This document shows positions 47,828 through 58,394 of a stretch of 64,000 bases of DNA, piece by piece. Location: NCBI GenBank assembly GCA_964615905.1, contig CAZTUB010000012.1, positions 62,001 through 126,000 on the forward strand, written 5' to 3'. The position numbers were made by a program, and so were the translations under genes. Numbering within the stretch: position 1 is the stretch's first letter; every line of letters starts with the position of its first letter. Origin of the DNA: DATLMR01 sp964615905. GTDB lineage: Bacteria > Acidobacteriota > Blastocatellia > UBA7656. Below the pieces are notes generated by a model. That model ran no database searches, was not told the origin of the DNA, and saw nothing but the letters and a program-made list of their open reading frames with translations.

Positions 47828-50122
47828 CTAGCTGGTCAGGCTCTCTTCGGCCGCTATCAGCGACGCGACCTCAAGCGCGCGAGGGAGCACCCCGCGCCAC
47901 GCGGCTTCGATCTCCGACACGGCGCGGTCTATGATGGTCTGCCCGGCCACTTTGATAACGGCCTGCGCGCCGGTCGTTCGACCTATGACGCGGGCGGTGA
48001 CGTTGCGATCCGCGGCCGCCCTCAAGATCGCCTCGACGTTCTGGTCGGTCGATGAGACGATGAAACGCGAAGGCGTTTCGGCAAACAGCAACGCAGCCGC
48101 TTGTAATTCACCTCGAAGATCGACCTCGAACCCGACAGGCGTTCTGCGGTAGCTCGAAAACGCGCACTCGGCCAGCGCGACAGCCAGCCCGCCGTCCGAC
48201 AGGTCGTGCGCCGATTCGACAAGGCCCGACTGGACGATCTGTAAACATAGCTCCTGCGCGCGCCGTTCCAGGTCGAGTTCTAGATGCGGGACAGGCCCTT
48301 CAGGTTTGCCGAGAGTGGCGATGGCATATTCGCTCGCGCCCAGATCGTCACGCGTTTCGCCCAGAAGTATGATCGCGCGGTCGGTCGAGCGGAACCACTG
48401 CGTGGTTACGTGCCGGGGGTCCGAGACGAGGCCGACCATGCCTATGACCGGCGTGGGATATATGCCGCGCCCATCCGTCTCGTTATAAAAACTGACGTTC
48501 CCGCCCGTGACGGGCGTGTTGAACGCCTCGCACGCTTCTTTCATCCCGTCGACGACCTCGCTGAATTGCCACATCACTTCCGGGCGCTCAGGCGAGGCGA
48601 AGTTCAGGCAGTTCGTGACGGCCAGCGGGCGCGCGCCCGACACGACAAGGTTGCGGCAGGCTTCGGCTATAACAAGCCGCGCTCCCGCGCGCGGGTCTGC
48701 GTGGCAATACCGCGCATTCGAATCCAAAGTCATGGCGAGCGAGTTGCGCGTCTCTTTCACGCGTATCACCGCCGCATCCGACCCCGGCAGCACGACTGTG
48801 TTCGTGCGGACCATGTGATCATACTGGTGATAGACCCAGTCCTTCGACGCCACGGTCGGCGAGGTGATGATTCGCATGAAAGTCGCGTCAAGCTCATCGT
48901 TTGTAGATTCTACTTGCGCGACTACGACAGGCGCACCCGGTTCGGGAGCTTTGACAGGGCGGTTGTAAACGGGCGCTTCATCTGTAAGGGCTTTGTTGGG
49001 TATGTCGGCCATGACGGTCGCCCCCCGCTTTATGCGGAGGTGGCCGTCATCGGTCACGCGACCGATGACGACTGCGTCAAGTTCCCACTTGTTGAATATC
49101 TCGATGACCTGTCGCTCGCGCCCGCGATCCGCGACTATCAGCATGCGCTCCTGCGACTCAGAAAGCATTATCTCGTAAGCGGTCATGCCCGTCTCGCGTT
49201 GCGGCACGAGGTCGACGTCGATCTCTATGCCGTTGCCTGCGCGCGCTCCCATCTCGGAAGACGAGCTTGTCAGCCCGGCCGCTCCCATATCCTGAATCCC
49301 TACGATAGCCCCTGCGCGCATGGCTTCGAGACAGGCTTCGAGCAGCAATTTTTCCAAGAACGGGTCGCCCACCTGGACCGTCGGGCGTTTCGACTGCGCC
49401 TCTTCGCCGAACTCTTCGCTCGCCATAGTCGCGCCGTGTATGCCGTCACGGCCCGTCTTTGCGCCGACGTATATCACGGGGTTTCCCACGCCCGACGCGC
49501 GCCCGTAAAAGATCTGGTCCTGGCGCACTATGCCGAGCGTGAAAGCGTTTACGAGCGGGTTGCGCGAGTAGCAATCATTGAACCTGACTTCGCCGCCGAT
49601 TGTCGGGACACCGAACGCGTTGCCGTAATCGCCTATCCCTTTTACCACGCCCGCCATAATCGAGCGGTTGCGCGCGATGATCGATTGCTCCCCTCCGTCG
49701 GCGTCGCCGCCGAGTGAGAGCGGCCCGAAATGGAGCGAGTTCATCGCGGCAAGCGGGCGCGCGCCCATCGTGAATACGTCGCGGAGTATGCCGCCTACGC
49801 CCGTGGCCGCGCCCTGGTACGGTTCGATGTAAGACGGGTGGTTGTGCGATTCGATCTTGAAAGCGGCGGCGAGCCCCCCGCCGATGTCGATGATTCCAGC
49901 GTTTTCGCCCGGCCCCTGCAACACCGCTTCGCCTTTTGTGGGCAGGCGGCGCAGGTGAACGCGCGACGATTTATAAGAGCAGTGCTCGGACCACATCACG
50001 GAAAAGATGCCGAGCTCTGTGAAAGTGGGCTCGCGGCCGAGCAGCTCTACTATCCGGTTGTATTCTTGTTGTGTAAGGCCGTGAGTGCGGATGAGTTCAG
50101 GGGTGATAACAGGTTCGCTCAT
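47828..50122 (-). CDS. purL: Phosphoribosylformylglycinamidine synthase II
   Basis: The large catalytic subunit (764 residues) of the small-type FGAM synthetase of purine synthesis: it makes FGAM from FGAR, ATP and the ammonia released by PurQ. It has SEHCSYKSSRVHLRRLPTKG, the substrate-binding AFKIESHNHPSYIEPYQGAATGVGGI, a metal-binding DMGAAGLTSSSSEMGARAG, and a second AIRS-like half with LNFASPERPEVMWQF and HDLSDGGLAVALAECAF. It works with purS and purQ just upstream. Confidence 0.97.
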   Translation of the reverse strand: MSEPVITPELIRTHGLTQQEYNRIVELLGREPTFTELGIFSVMWSEHCSYKSSRVHLRRLPTKGEAVLQGPGENAGIIDIGGGLAAAFKIESHNHPSYIEPYQGAATGVGGILRDVFTMGARPLAAMNSLHFGPLSLGGDADGGEQSIIARNRSIMAGVVKGIGDYGNAFGVPTIGGEVRFNDCYSRNPLVNAFTLGIVRQDQIFYGRASGVGNPVIYVGAKTGRDGIHGATMASEEFGEEAQSKRPTVQVGDPFLEKLLLEACLEAMRAGAIVGIQDMGAAGLTSSSSEMGARAGNGIEIDVDLVPQRETGMTAYEIMLSESQERMLIVADRGRERQVIEIFNKWELDAVVIGRVTDDGHLRIKRGATVMADIPNKALTDEAPVYNRPVKAPEPGAPVVVAQVESTNDELDATFMRIITSPTVASKDWVYHQYDHMVRTNTVVLPGSDAAVIRVKETRNSLAMTLDSNARYCHADPRAGARLVIAEACRNLVVSGARPLAVTNCLNFASPERPEVMWQFSEVVDGMKEACEAFNTPVTGGNVSFYNETDGRGIYPTPVIGMVGLVSDPRHVTTQWFRSTDRAIILLGETRDDLGASEYAIATLGKPEGPVPHLELDLERRAQELCLQIVQSGLVESAHDLSDGGLAVALAECAFSSYRRTPVGFEVDLRGELQAAALLFAETPSRFIVSSTDQNVEAILRAAADRNVTARVIGRTTGAQAVIKVAGQTIIDRAVSEIEAAWRGVLPRALEVASLIAAEESLTS

Positions 50123-50200
50123 ATGAATGTTGATGCGGCTAACAAAGCGCTGCGACGGGTCGTGGCCCGGAAAGCGGTCAATTGTCGCAGCGCTACAAAA

Positions 50201-50908
50201 TCAGGAAGCCTTGGCCAGCTCCGCGAGTGTGTCCGCGAGCGAGCGGAAGATTATACGCCCGTCGCTTGAGCCTAGAAGCTCTTCGCTTGCGCGCTCAGGG
50301 TGAGGCATCAACCCCAGGACGTTCCGCTCGCGGTTGCAAATGCCCGCGATATTGTTGAGCGACCCGTTCGGGTTTGCCTTCTGAGTAACCGCCCCCGACG
50401 GCTCCGAGTAGCGGAAGATTATGCGGTTCTCGCGTTCGAGTTCCGCGAGCGTCTCGGCGTCGCAGAAATAGTTGCCGTCGCCGTGGGCAATCGGGACCGA
50501 AAGCACCTGCCCGCGCTGGCAGCGCGATGTGAAGGGGGTATCGGTCGCTTCGACGCGCATCTGAATGTGCTCGCATATGAACTTCAAATTACCGTTGCGC
50601 ATCAGCGCGCCCGGCAGCAGCCCCGCTTCGCAAAGTATCTGAAACCCGTTGCATATGCCGAGGACGAGCCCGCCGCGCGAAGCAAACTCTTTGACAGCAG
50701 TCATGACGGGACTGAACCGCGCAATCGCGCCCGTGCGCAGGTAGTCGCCGTAAGAGAACCCGCCGGGCAGTATGACCGCGTCGCAATCGGCCAGCGATGA
50801 TTGGCGGTGCCAGATGAAATCGACCGGCTGGCCGATGACTTTGCTGATGGTGTGGTAGGTGTCGTGGTCGCAGTTGGAACCCGGAAACACTACAACTCCG
50901 AATTTCAT
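50201..50908 (-). CDS. purQ: Phosphoribosylformylglycinamidine synthase I (glutaminase)
   Basis: The class I glutamine amidotransferase subunit, 235 residues, that supplies ammonia to PurL. It has VVFPGSNCDHDTYH, GGFSYGDYLRTGAIA, the nucleophile Cys in LVLGICNGFQILCEAGLLPGA, and the His-Glu pair in LMPHPERASEE. Order and strand (purB, purS, purQ, purL) form a purine operon. Confidence 0.97.
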   Translation of the reverse strand: MKFGVVVFPGSNCDHDTYHTISKVIGQPVDFIWHRQSSLADCDAVILPGGFSYGDYLRTGAIARFSPVMTAVKEFASRGGLVLGICNGFQILCEAGLLPGALMRNGNLKFICEHIQMRVEATDTPFTSRCQRGQVLSVPIAHGDGNYFCDAETLAELERENRIIFRYSEPSGAVTQKANPNGSLNNIAGICNRERNVLGLMPHPERASEELLGSSDGRIIFRSLADTLAELAKAS

Positions 50909-50978
50909 ACCCTTACTCGATCCTTTCCTGGTATTGGCTTGTTTACGCCACTGGGGGCTTTAAGTAAGGGACATTATC

Positions 50979-51236
50979 TCACGCTTCACCCTGGGAATCT
51001 AGTTCGATGCGATAATCTTCGATCACGGGGTTCGATAAGACATCCCTGGCCATGCGCGTGATCTCTGCGCGCGCTTCCGCCTCGGAGAGCGCGCTGTCGA
51101 GCGTCACCTCGAAATACTTTCCCTGCCGCACGTCTTTGATGCCGCGATAGCCTATGGTTTCGACCGCGTGATGTATGGCTTTCCCTTGCGGGTCCAGGAC
51201 CGAGGGCTTCAGCGTTACATAAACCTTTGCTTTCAT
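50979..51236 (-). CDS. purS: Phosphoribosylformylglycinamidine synthase, PurS subunit
   Basis: An 85-residue small subunit that bridges PurL and PurQ. Recognised by KAKVYVTLKPSVLDPQGKAIHHAVETIGYRGI and LSNPVIEDYRIEL, and by its place between purB and purQ. The length is normal for PurS. Confidence 0.95.
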   Translation of the reverse strand: MKAKVYVTLKPSVLDPQGKAIHHAVETIGYRGIKDVRQGKYFEVTLDSALSEAEARAEITRMARDVLSNPVIEDYRIELDSQGEA

Positions 51237-51262
51237 AAAACTCGTTATCTCAGGGTTGACGA

Positions 51263-52555
<1,293 letters not shown>

Positions 52556-52565
52556 AATCTTTAAG

Positions 52566-53360
52566 TCAAAATTCGAACCACTCGGTCGCCTGGTCCTGTG
52601 AAGCGATCTTCACGCGCCGCTCTGCGTCAGGGTAGAACAGCGTGCCGTGCGAGTCGAGCGCCTGCAAAGCCGACAGGCGGGCGAGCTCCGGGTGGTTGCA
52701 CTTGCTCGACAGGTGCGCGAGCACGATGTAGGCGGCGCGACCGTCGAAGTCTTCTCTGAGCCACCGCGCGGTCTCGTCGTTCGACAGGTGGCCCGTGTTG
52801 CTCGCTATGCGCTGTTTGAGCGGCCACGGGTACGGCCCGACCTTCAACATGTCGCGGTCGTGGTTCGACTCCATCACCACAAGGTCGGAGCCGCGTACGC
52901 GTTCGGCCACGAGCTGGGTTATGTAGCCGAGGTCCGTCACTATGGCCACCTTCACGCCCTCGGATTCGACCGTAAAGGCGAATGTATCGACGCCGTCGTG
53001 CGGGATAGTGAACGGGTGAAAATCGAGCGAGCCGATTTGAAAGGGCTGGCTTGAGCTTATCATCTCGCCCCAGACCACATCCGCGCCGCCAGCCGGAAAG
53101 TGAAGCTCCGACCGCGTCGCCTCGGAAACAAAGACCGGGACTTCTGTGGTCTTCGACAGAACGCGGACCCCTTTGATGTGATCGGAGTGTTCGTGAGTGA
53201 CGACGATGGCGGTAAGGCGCGCGGGGTCGATCCCTGCGTCTATCATGCGCCGCGCGGTCTCTCTGGCCGACAGACCTGCGTCTACAAGTATGCTTGTCTC
53301 GCCCGACTCTAAATAGAGCGCGTTGCCGGAGCTTCCGCTGCCTAAGATGATGACTCTCAT
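52566..53360 (-). CDS. MBL-fold hydrolase, WalJ/YycJ type
   Basis: A metallo-beta-lactamase-fold protein of 264 residues. It has the metal site VVTHEHSDHIKGV, the IPHDGVDTFAF segment, LVVMESNHDRDML and the late LAHLSSKCNHPELA, all typical of YycJ-like cytosolic nucleases. The family is a candidate double-strand exonuclease or envelope-regulation factor. It starts near the stop of an M16 peptidase gene and leads into purB on the same strand. Confidence 0.88.
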   Translation of the reverse strand: MRVIILGSGSSGNALYLESGETSILVDAGLSARETARRMIDAGIDPARLTAIVVTHEHSDHIKGVRVLSKTTEVPVFVSEATRSELHFPAGGADVVWGEMISSSQPFQIGSLDFHPFTIPHDGVDTFAFTVESEGVKVAIVTDLGYITQLVAERVRGSDLVVMESNHDRDMLKVGPYPWPLKQRIASNTGHLSNDETARWLREDFDGRAAYIVLAHLSSKCNHPELARLSALQALDSHGTLFYPDAERRVKIASQDQATEWFEF

Positions 53361-53387
53361 GTTTAAGGACTGAAGGCCAGCCCGGCC

Positions 53388-54662
53388 TTAAACCGCAAGC
53401 TCCAGGCGGGCGAGGTCGAGATTCTCTAATTGACCCACCGCGGTGATGGCAAGCTCCCGGTTGCCGAATATCTCCTGGCCCATACGCTGAACGTCTGTGG
53501 CGGTGACGCGGTCTATGCGCTCTAGAATCTCGTCGAGGGTAAATTGCCGGTTGAAAAATATCTCCTGCCGCGCGAGGTTGCTCATGCGCGACGACGTAGA
53601 TTCGAGGCTGAGCATTATGGAGACCTTCAACTGGTCTTTGGCGCGTTGAATCTCTGCTTCGGTCACGGGCTCGTCCTTGAGCTTGCGAAACTCTCCGATG
53701 CTGAGCCTTATGGCTTCCTGAAGCTGATCGGGCGAGGTCGCCGCGTACATCGAAAGATACCCCGCGTCGGTGTACGCGCTGACGCTCGAATAGACCGCGT
53801 AAGCCAGCCCGTGATCTTCGCGGATCGTCTGAAACAGGCGGCTCGACATGCCGCCGCCCAGGATTACGTTCAGCACGTGCACGCTGTAGCGGTCGTCCGA
53901 CAGCATCGAAGGGCATCTGGTGCCGAGCATCAAATGCGTCTGCTCTAACTCTTTGTTGATGACGACGCGGGGGACCGACGACGACGGCGTCGAATTGCTA
54001 AACTCGGTGGGCTTATCGCTCAGGCCGCTCAAACGGTTGGCGACCATATCGACGAACTGGGCGTGATTTATGTTTCCCGCGCCCGAAACGACGAGGTTGC
54101 GCGGCGTATAGACGCTACGGAAGAACTGTGTCACGCGGTCGTGGTCGAACGTGGCGAGCGTTTCCGCTGTGCCGAGAATCGAGCGCCCGAGCGGGTGATC
54201 GGGCCAGAAGTTCGCCACGAAAATCTCGTGGACGAGATCGTCCGGCGTATCCTCGACCATCTTGATCTCTTCGAGCACGACGTTGCGCTCGCGGTCGAGC
54301 TCGTCGTTATCAAAAAGCGGCTGGCTCACCAGGTCGGCTATCAGGTCGAACCCGCGCTCCATCTGCTGATCGAGCACCTTGACGTAGTAGCTTGCCACCT
54401 CGCGCGACGTGAACGCATCGACGTGCCCGCCGATGGCGTCGCTTTCGACGGCAATCTCGCGCGACGTGCGGTTGCGCGTCCCTTTAAACAAGGTGTGCTC
54501 GATGAAATGAGAGATGCCGTTAAGCGGCGCGGGCTCGTGCCGCGAGCCGGAGCGGACCCATATCCCGACAGATGCCGACCGCACATGGCTCATCTTTTCT
54601 GTGATAATGGTAAGCCCGTTGGGAAGGACTGTTTTCTGTATAGGGCTGGCTTGTTCGCTCAT
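53388..54662 (-). CDS. M16 family zinc peptidase
   Basis: A 424-residue processing-peptidase-like enzyme. It contains the inverted zinc motif HFIEH in NGISHFIEHTLFKGT, with the downstream Glu ligand expected near ERNVVLEEIKMVEDTPDDLV, and a second non-catalytic half (ILGGGMSSRLFQTIREDHGLAYAV). No signal peptide is evident, as in PqqL/YmxG-like proteins. It opens the minus-strand operon that continues to the purine genes. Confidence 0.93.
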   Translation of the reverse strand: MSEQASPIQKTVLPNGLTIITEKMSHVRSASVGIWVRSGSRHEPAPLNGISHFIEHTLFKGTRNRTSREIAVESDAIGGHVDAFTSREVASYYVKVLDQQMERGFDLIADLVSQPLFDNDELDRERNVVLEEIKMVEDTPDDLVHEIFVANFWPDHPLGRSILGTAETLATFDHDRVTQFFRSVYTPRNLVVSGAGNINHAQFVDMVANRLSGLSDKPTEFSNSTPSSSVPRVVINKELEQTHLMLGTRCPSMLSDDRYSVHVLNVILGGGMSSRLFQTIREDHGLAYAVYSSVSAYTDAGYLSMYAATSPDQLQEAIRLSIGEFRKLKDEPVTEAEIQRAKDQLKVSIMLSLESTSSRMSNLARQEIFFNRQFTLDEILERIDRVTATDVQRMGQEIFGNRELAITAVGQLENLDLARLELAV

Positions 54663-55020
54663 AACTCACCTGAAAGCCGATGCTAGCACACGGCTTCCGG
54701 CTACCGCAAACCGAACCAGTAATTCAATGACGAAAGCCCGCCCGTAGCAAGTCATTGCGCCGGACAGCCCGCCAGGCGTTAGGAGTTCTTATCTATTTTG
54801 GAAACCAGTTGACCCCAACATTAGAAAGGTGTAGATTCGTACCCCATACTTCTTTTATTGCAGAACGGTCCGCGCTAACAGGCCACTTCGTGGAACCGAT
54901 TTTTTTGACTCTGGAGCAATGACGTAGTCGGGGTTACGCAGCTTCTTTCGAGGCGCTCGCAAAGACCCGTTGATCCGCCACCCGGCAGCCGGTCAGTTCC
55001 CTTCCCGCGACGGAGGTGAG
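54663..55020. other. Divergent intergenic region
   Basis: About 360 bases separate the minus-strand M16 gene from the plus-strand subtilisin cassette. No gene or repeat is supported. A sigma-70 type promoter for the cassette is at 54809-54837, leaving a leader of about 180 bases. Confidence 0.6.
54809..54837 (+). promoter_or_regulatory. Sigma-70 type promoter of the subtilisin cassette
   Basis: TTGACC (54809-54814), an exact 17-base spacer and TAGATT (54832-54837). The -35 matches five of six consensus bases. It faces the gene at 55021. Confidence 0.55.
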
Positions 55021-56979
55021 ATGGAGATTACGATACCCAGCCCTCTTATCGAGTTCATCCTTCTAGGGCCGCTCGACGACAGACGACAATTACAGGATTC
55101 GCCCATCCTCGGCGACGTATGGGTTGAGTTCGGCAAGAAGCCGGGCCAGGCCCTGGACCTTCTCATCGCGCCCTATCGAGGCCAGCACGCAGGCAGCGTG
55201 GCCGCCAAAATCGATGACGGGCTTGGCGACAGGGACGACCCGGCCGACATCGCGTACCTACAGGGCCTCGTCGTTGCTAAATTGAAGTTCGAAGAGGTTA
55301 TGCGAGTCATAGTGCCCAAGACAAGCTGGTGGACCAAAAAGTATTCCAAACCCAAAAACAGCCCGGCTAATCAGGAGAGCGGCAATCAGAAGGCTGACGA
55401 TCTATTAACGCACGATCTGTTAGAGTACGACCCGGCCAAGGTAAAAGACGTGCTCACAAAGATTCTCGATTCCGCAAAAGACTGGCATATGAAATCGGGA
55501 ACACGCCGCTTGCAGGAGATGCCCGCGTTCGACCGTTTTATCGCCCTGACAGGGTTGATACTCTGGGCGGGCAATCCTCAACCCTCACTGAAGGGCCCCA
55601 AAAAATCTGACGACCCGATTTTGTATATCTTGAAGAATGCGAATGTAACCAGGATGGCCAAGCTACTGGGCGACCTGGGCATCAAGATGTTGAAGGACCC
55701 GGCCCGTGACCCGCTGGTCTGGCAGGTTTCGCTGAACCGCTCCGCAATGCCCGCTCTTATCAAGTCGATCCCGGCCGTGAAGGCCGACGCGGCCAAGACC
55801 TTGTTCAAAGTCGATTGCAGCGAGATCGCCTGGGCCGTGATCGATTCAGGGATCGACGGCAGCCATCCTGCTTTCTTAGATGAAGAGGAGAAAAGTCGCG
55901 TCAAGAGGAGTTTCGATTTTAAGGATTTCCGCAGGATCGTAAGTCTCAGCAATTCTAACCCGAAGATACGAGCAGATAATGTCAAATCTCTCATGGCGAA
56001 CAGACAGGCGCTTGCTCACCCTCCCGAGACCGAGAAGGACGCAGACGAGGCGTTGGAAAGATTGGCCTTCGCCGCTCGAAACAGAGGCCCGGTTCACTGG
56101 GAGCTGGTTGAGAAGTTCGTAGAGATCAAACCCGATAGTCCCGCGACGAAGCCGCAAACCAACCACGGCACGCACGTAGCGGGGATCATCGGCGCCAGTA
56201 AGAAAGCCGCCGCGAAATCTGTAGAGAAAGAGGCTCGCAAGGAATATAGAGAATTTGCCGACGGGATGTGTCCTGACATATCGCTCTACGATTTCCGCGT
56301 GCTGGGACCTGAGATAAAGGATACAGAGTTTGCAATCATTGCCGCGCTCCAGTTCATACGGTATCTCAATGGTCGGGACAATTTCTTTACGATCCACGGC
56401 GTCAATCTGAGCCTGTCGATCCCGCACGACGTGCGAAACTTCGCCTGCGGTCGCACGCCTATCTGCGAGGAGTGCGAGCGGCTTGTTAATAGCGGTGTCG
56501 TCGTCGTCGCCGCCGCAGGCAACCACGGGTACAAGAGTTTCGAGACCAAGGAAGGCTCTTACGACAGCTATGCCGCCTTCAGCATCACCGATCCGGGCAA
56601 CGCCGATTCGGTAATCACGGTCGGCGCAACGCACCGTTTCTGGCCGCACACCTACGGGGTCAGCTTTTTCTCCAGTCGCGGGCCTACAGGTGACGGCAGG
56701 CTCAAGCCCGACCTTGTCGCGCCGGGTGAGCGCATACGCGCGCCGCTTTCGGGCGGCAATCTGCCTGGGGGCGAATGGGGCGACCTTGACGGCACGAGCA
56801 TGGCCGCGCCGCACGTAAGCGGCGCGGCGGCCATGCTGATGGCGCGCTATTCAGAGTTGATCGGACAGCCACGACGCATAAAGAGCATACTATGCGAAAG
56901 CGCGACCGATCTCGGGCGTGAGCGCAGCTTCCAGGGGCACGGGATGCTCGACGTGCTGCGCGCGTTTCAATCTATTTAG
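55021..56979 (+). CDS. Cytosolic S8 (subtilisin-like) serine peptidase with long N-terminal domain
   Basis: 652 residues from the ATG at 55021, chosen for the GGAGG four bases upstream; the longer in-frame start has none. There is no signal peptide. The first 260 residues are a helical domain of unknown type. The peptidase domain has Asp in WAVIDSGIDGSHP, His in NHGTHVAGIIG and Ser in DGTSMAAPHVSGAAAMLM, with Asn in AAAGNHGY as oxyanion partner. A long insertion (residues about 300-380) separates the Asp and His motifs. An intracellular subtilisin with a big N-terminal domain is unusual and fits a regulated effector more than a digestive enzyme. The MBL gene follows after 15 bases. Confidence 0.88.
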   Translation: MEITIPSPLIEFILLGPLDDRRQLQDSPILGDVWVEFGKKPGQALDLLIAPYRGQHAGSVAAKIDDGLGDRDDPADIAYLQGLVVAKLKFEEVMRVIVPKTSWWTKKYSKPKNSPANQESGNQKADDLLTHDLLEYDPAKVKDVLTKILDSAKDWHMKSGTRRLQEMPAFDRFIALTGLILWAGNPQPSLKGPKKSDDPILYILKNANVTRMAKLLGDLGIKMLKDPARDPLVWQVSLNRSAMPALIKSIPAVKADAAKTLFKVDCSEIAWAVIDSGIDGSHPAFLDEEEKSRVKRSFDFKDFRRIVSLSNSNPKIRADNVKSLMANRQALAHPPETEKDADEALERLAFAARNRGPVHWELVEKFVEIKPDSPATKPQTNHGTHVAGIIGASKKAAAKSVEKEARKEYREFADGMCPDISLYDFRVLGPEIKDTEFAIIAALQFIRYLNGRDNFFTIHGVNLSLSIPHDVRNFACGRTPICEECERLVNSGVVVVAAAGNHGYKSFETKEGSYDSYAAFSITDPGNADSVITVGATHRFWPHTYGVSFFSSRGPTGDGRLKPDLVAPGERIRAPLSGGNLPGGEWGDLDGTSMAAPHVSGAAAMLMARYSELIGQPRRIKSILCESATDLGRERSFQGHGMLDVLRAFQSI

Positions 56980-56994
56980 GGAGGAGATACGACC

Positions 56995-58293
56995 ATGATC
57001 TTCAGTCTGGACGTTATTCGCGCTCGCAAGGGTGATTGCCTGATCCTTCACTACGGCTCCGAAGACGACCCGCGCCTTATCATGATCGACGGCGGGCCGA
57101 GAGGCGTGTACGGCCCGCATCTGAAACCGCGCATAGATCAGATCAGAGAAGCGCGCGGCCTCGACAAGAACGAGCCGCTGCCTGTCGATCTGCTGATGGT
57201 TAGCCACGTAGACGACGACCACATCCAGGGCATACTCGACCTGACAAAAGAGCTGATCGAGGCAAAAAGGGACCACAAGCCGCAGCGGGTGCAGGTCTTC
57301 AGCTTATGGCACAACAGCTTTGATAACATTATCGGTAACACCCCGGATGAGTTGACGGCCGCCTTCAAAAGTCAATTCGGGGCAGCCTCTATGGAAGGCG
57401 AGATGCCCGACGACGCGACGTTAGACGCCGACGGATTTGACCAAAGGACAATTATTGCCAATCTCAAGGTCCTGTCGAGCATCGCCCAGGGCGCGCAGTT
57501 GCGCAGCGATGTCGAGAACCTCGAATTCCCCCTTAATCCTGAGTTCGACGGCGGGCTGATAATTGCCAGCGATAAGGGAGAAGCGGTCGACATCGGGCCG
57601 GGGCTGAAATTCATCGTGGCTGGCCCCATGCTGCCCGAGGTGAAAGAGCTTCATAAGAAACACCAGGCGTGGCTCAAGGACCTGGAAAAAGAGGGCCTGT
57701 CGCCTGAGGACGTGCTTTCGGCTTACGTCGATCCGTCTGTCCCCAACCTGTCGAGCTTAGTCGTGTTGGCAGAGGCCGACGGTAAGCGAATGCTGCTGAC
57801 GGGCGATGCGCGAGGCGACAAGATTCTAACGGGGTTGGAACTCGTGGGCCTCTTGAAGAAGAATGGCAAGATGCGCGTAGACCTGCTCAAGGTTCCGCAC
57901 CACGGCAGCTCCAACAATCTTGAGGTCGACTTTTTCAAACGGGTTACCGCCGATCACTACGTCTTCTCAGGCGACGGCGAGCACGGAAACCCCGAACGCG
58001 AGTCGCTTGAGATGCTGCTGAGCGCGCGAGGGAACGCCAAGTACACGATCCACCTGACATATCCCGTGGACGAGATAGACGCTGAGCGTAAGAAGGACTG
58101 GGAGAAAGCCCAGGCGTCGGAGAAGAAGAAGAAGGCGAAGAACCCGAAGCAGAAGGTAAGACCCAACTGGTCGCCTAAAAAACATAGCCTTGCGAGTCTG
58201 TTCAAAGACAATCCGAATTTCGGGAAGAAGGTCAGCATCGTCGAAGACGATAACCCGCACGTTATCGATCTTCTTGAAAAAGTCGGGTTCTGA
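56995..58293 (+). CDS. MBL-fold hydrolase, ComEC/Rec2 C-terminal-like
   Basis: A 432-residue cytosolic metallo-beta-lactamase-fold protein. It has GDCLILHYGSEDDPRLIMIDGG, the metal motif VSHVDDDHIQGIL (HxDDDH), LTGDARGDKIL and VPHHGSSNNLEVDFF, resembling the ComEC C-terminal hydrolase and related nucleases or phosphodiesterases. A Lys-rich low-complexity stretch precedes the C-terminus (EKKKKAKNPKQKVRP). Close spacing behind the subtilisin gene predicts a functional pair. Confidence 0.85.
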   Translation: MIFSLDVIRARKGDCLILHYGSEDDPRLIMIDGGPRGVYGPHLKPRIDQIREARGLDKNEPLPVDLLMVSHVDDDHIQGILDLTKELIEAKRDHKPQRVQVFSLWHNSFDNIIGNTPDELTAAFKSQFGAASMEGEMPDDATLDADGFDQRTIIANLKVLSSIAQGAQLRSDVENLEFPLNPEFDGGLIIASDKGEAVDIGPGLKFIVAGPMLPEVKELHKKHQAWLKDLEKEGLSPEDVLSAYVDPSVPNLSSLVVLAEADGKRMLLTGDARGDKILTGLELVGLLKKNGKMRVDLLKVPHHGSSNNLEVDFFKRVTADHYVFSGDGEHGNPERESLEMLLSARGNAKYTIHLTYPVDEIDAERKKDWEKAQASEKKKKAKNPKQKVRPNWSPKKHSLASLFKDNPNFGKKVSIVEDDNPHVIDLLEKVGF

Positions 58294-58394
58294 CAGCGCA
58301 CGGTAATCGCGCCGCGCGCTCGAACCCGTGTCCCGAACGTCGCTTGCTGTCGTCCGCGCCGCGCGCGGGTGATGCCTGTTTTTTGGAGTAAGTT

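Noticed and set aside
48284..49717. A 477-codon open frame on the plus strand opposite purL
   Set aside because: It is fully antisense to a complete, conserved purL, is Arg/His rich as expected from a GC-rich shadow frame, and has no ribosome site or family motif.
52627..53916. A 429-codon minus-strand frame overlapping the WalJ-like and M16 genes in another phase
   Set aside because: The two real genes have intact catalytic motifs; this frame is Arg-rich shadow sequence spanning both.
54970..55020. The longer subtilisin start at 54970
   Set aside because: It has no ribosome site; the ATG at 55021 follows GGAGG directly.
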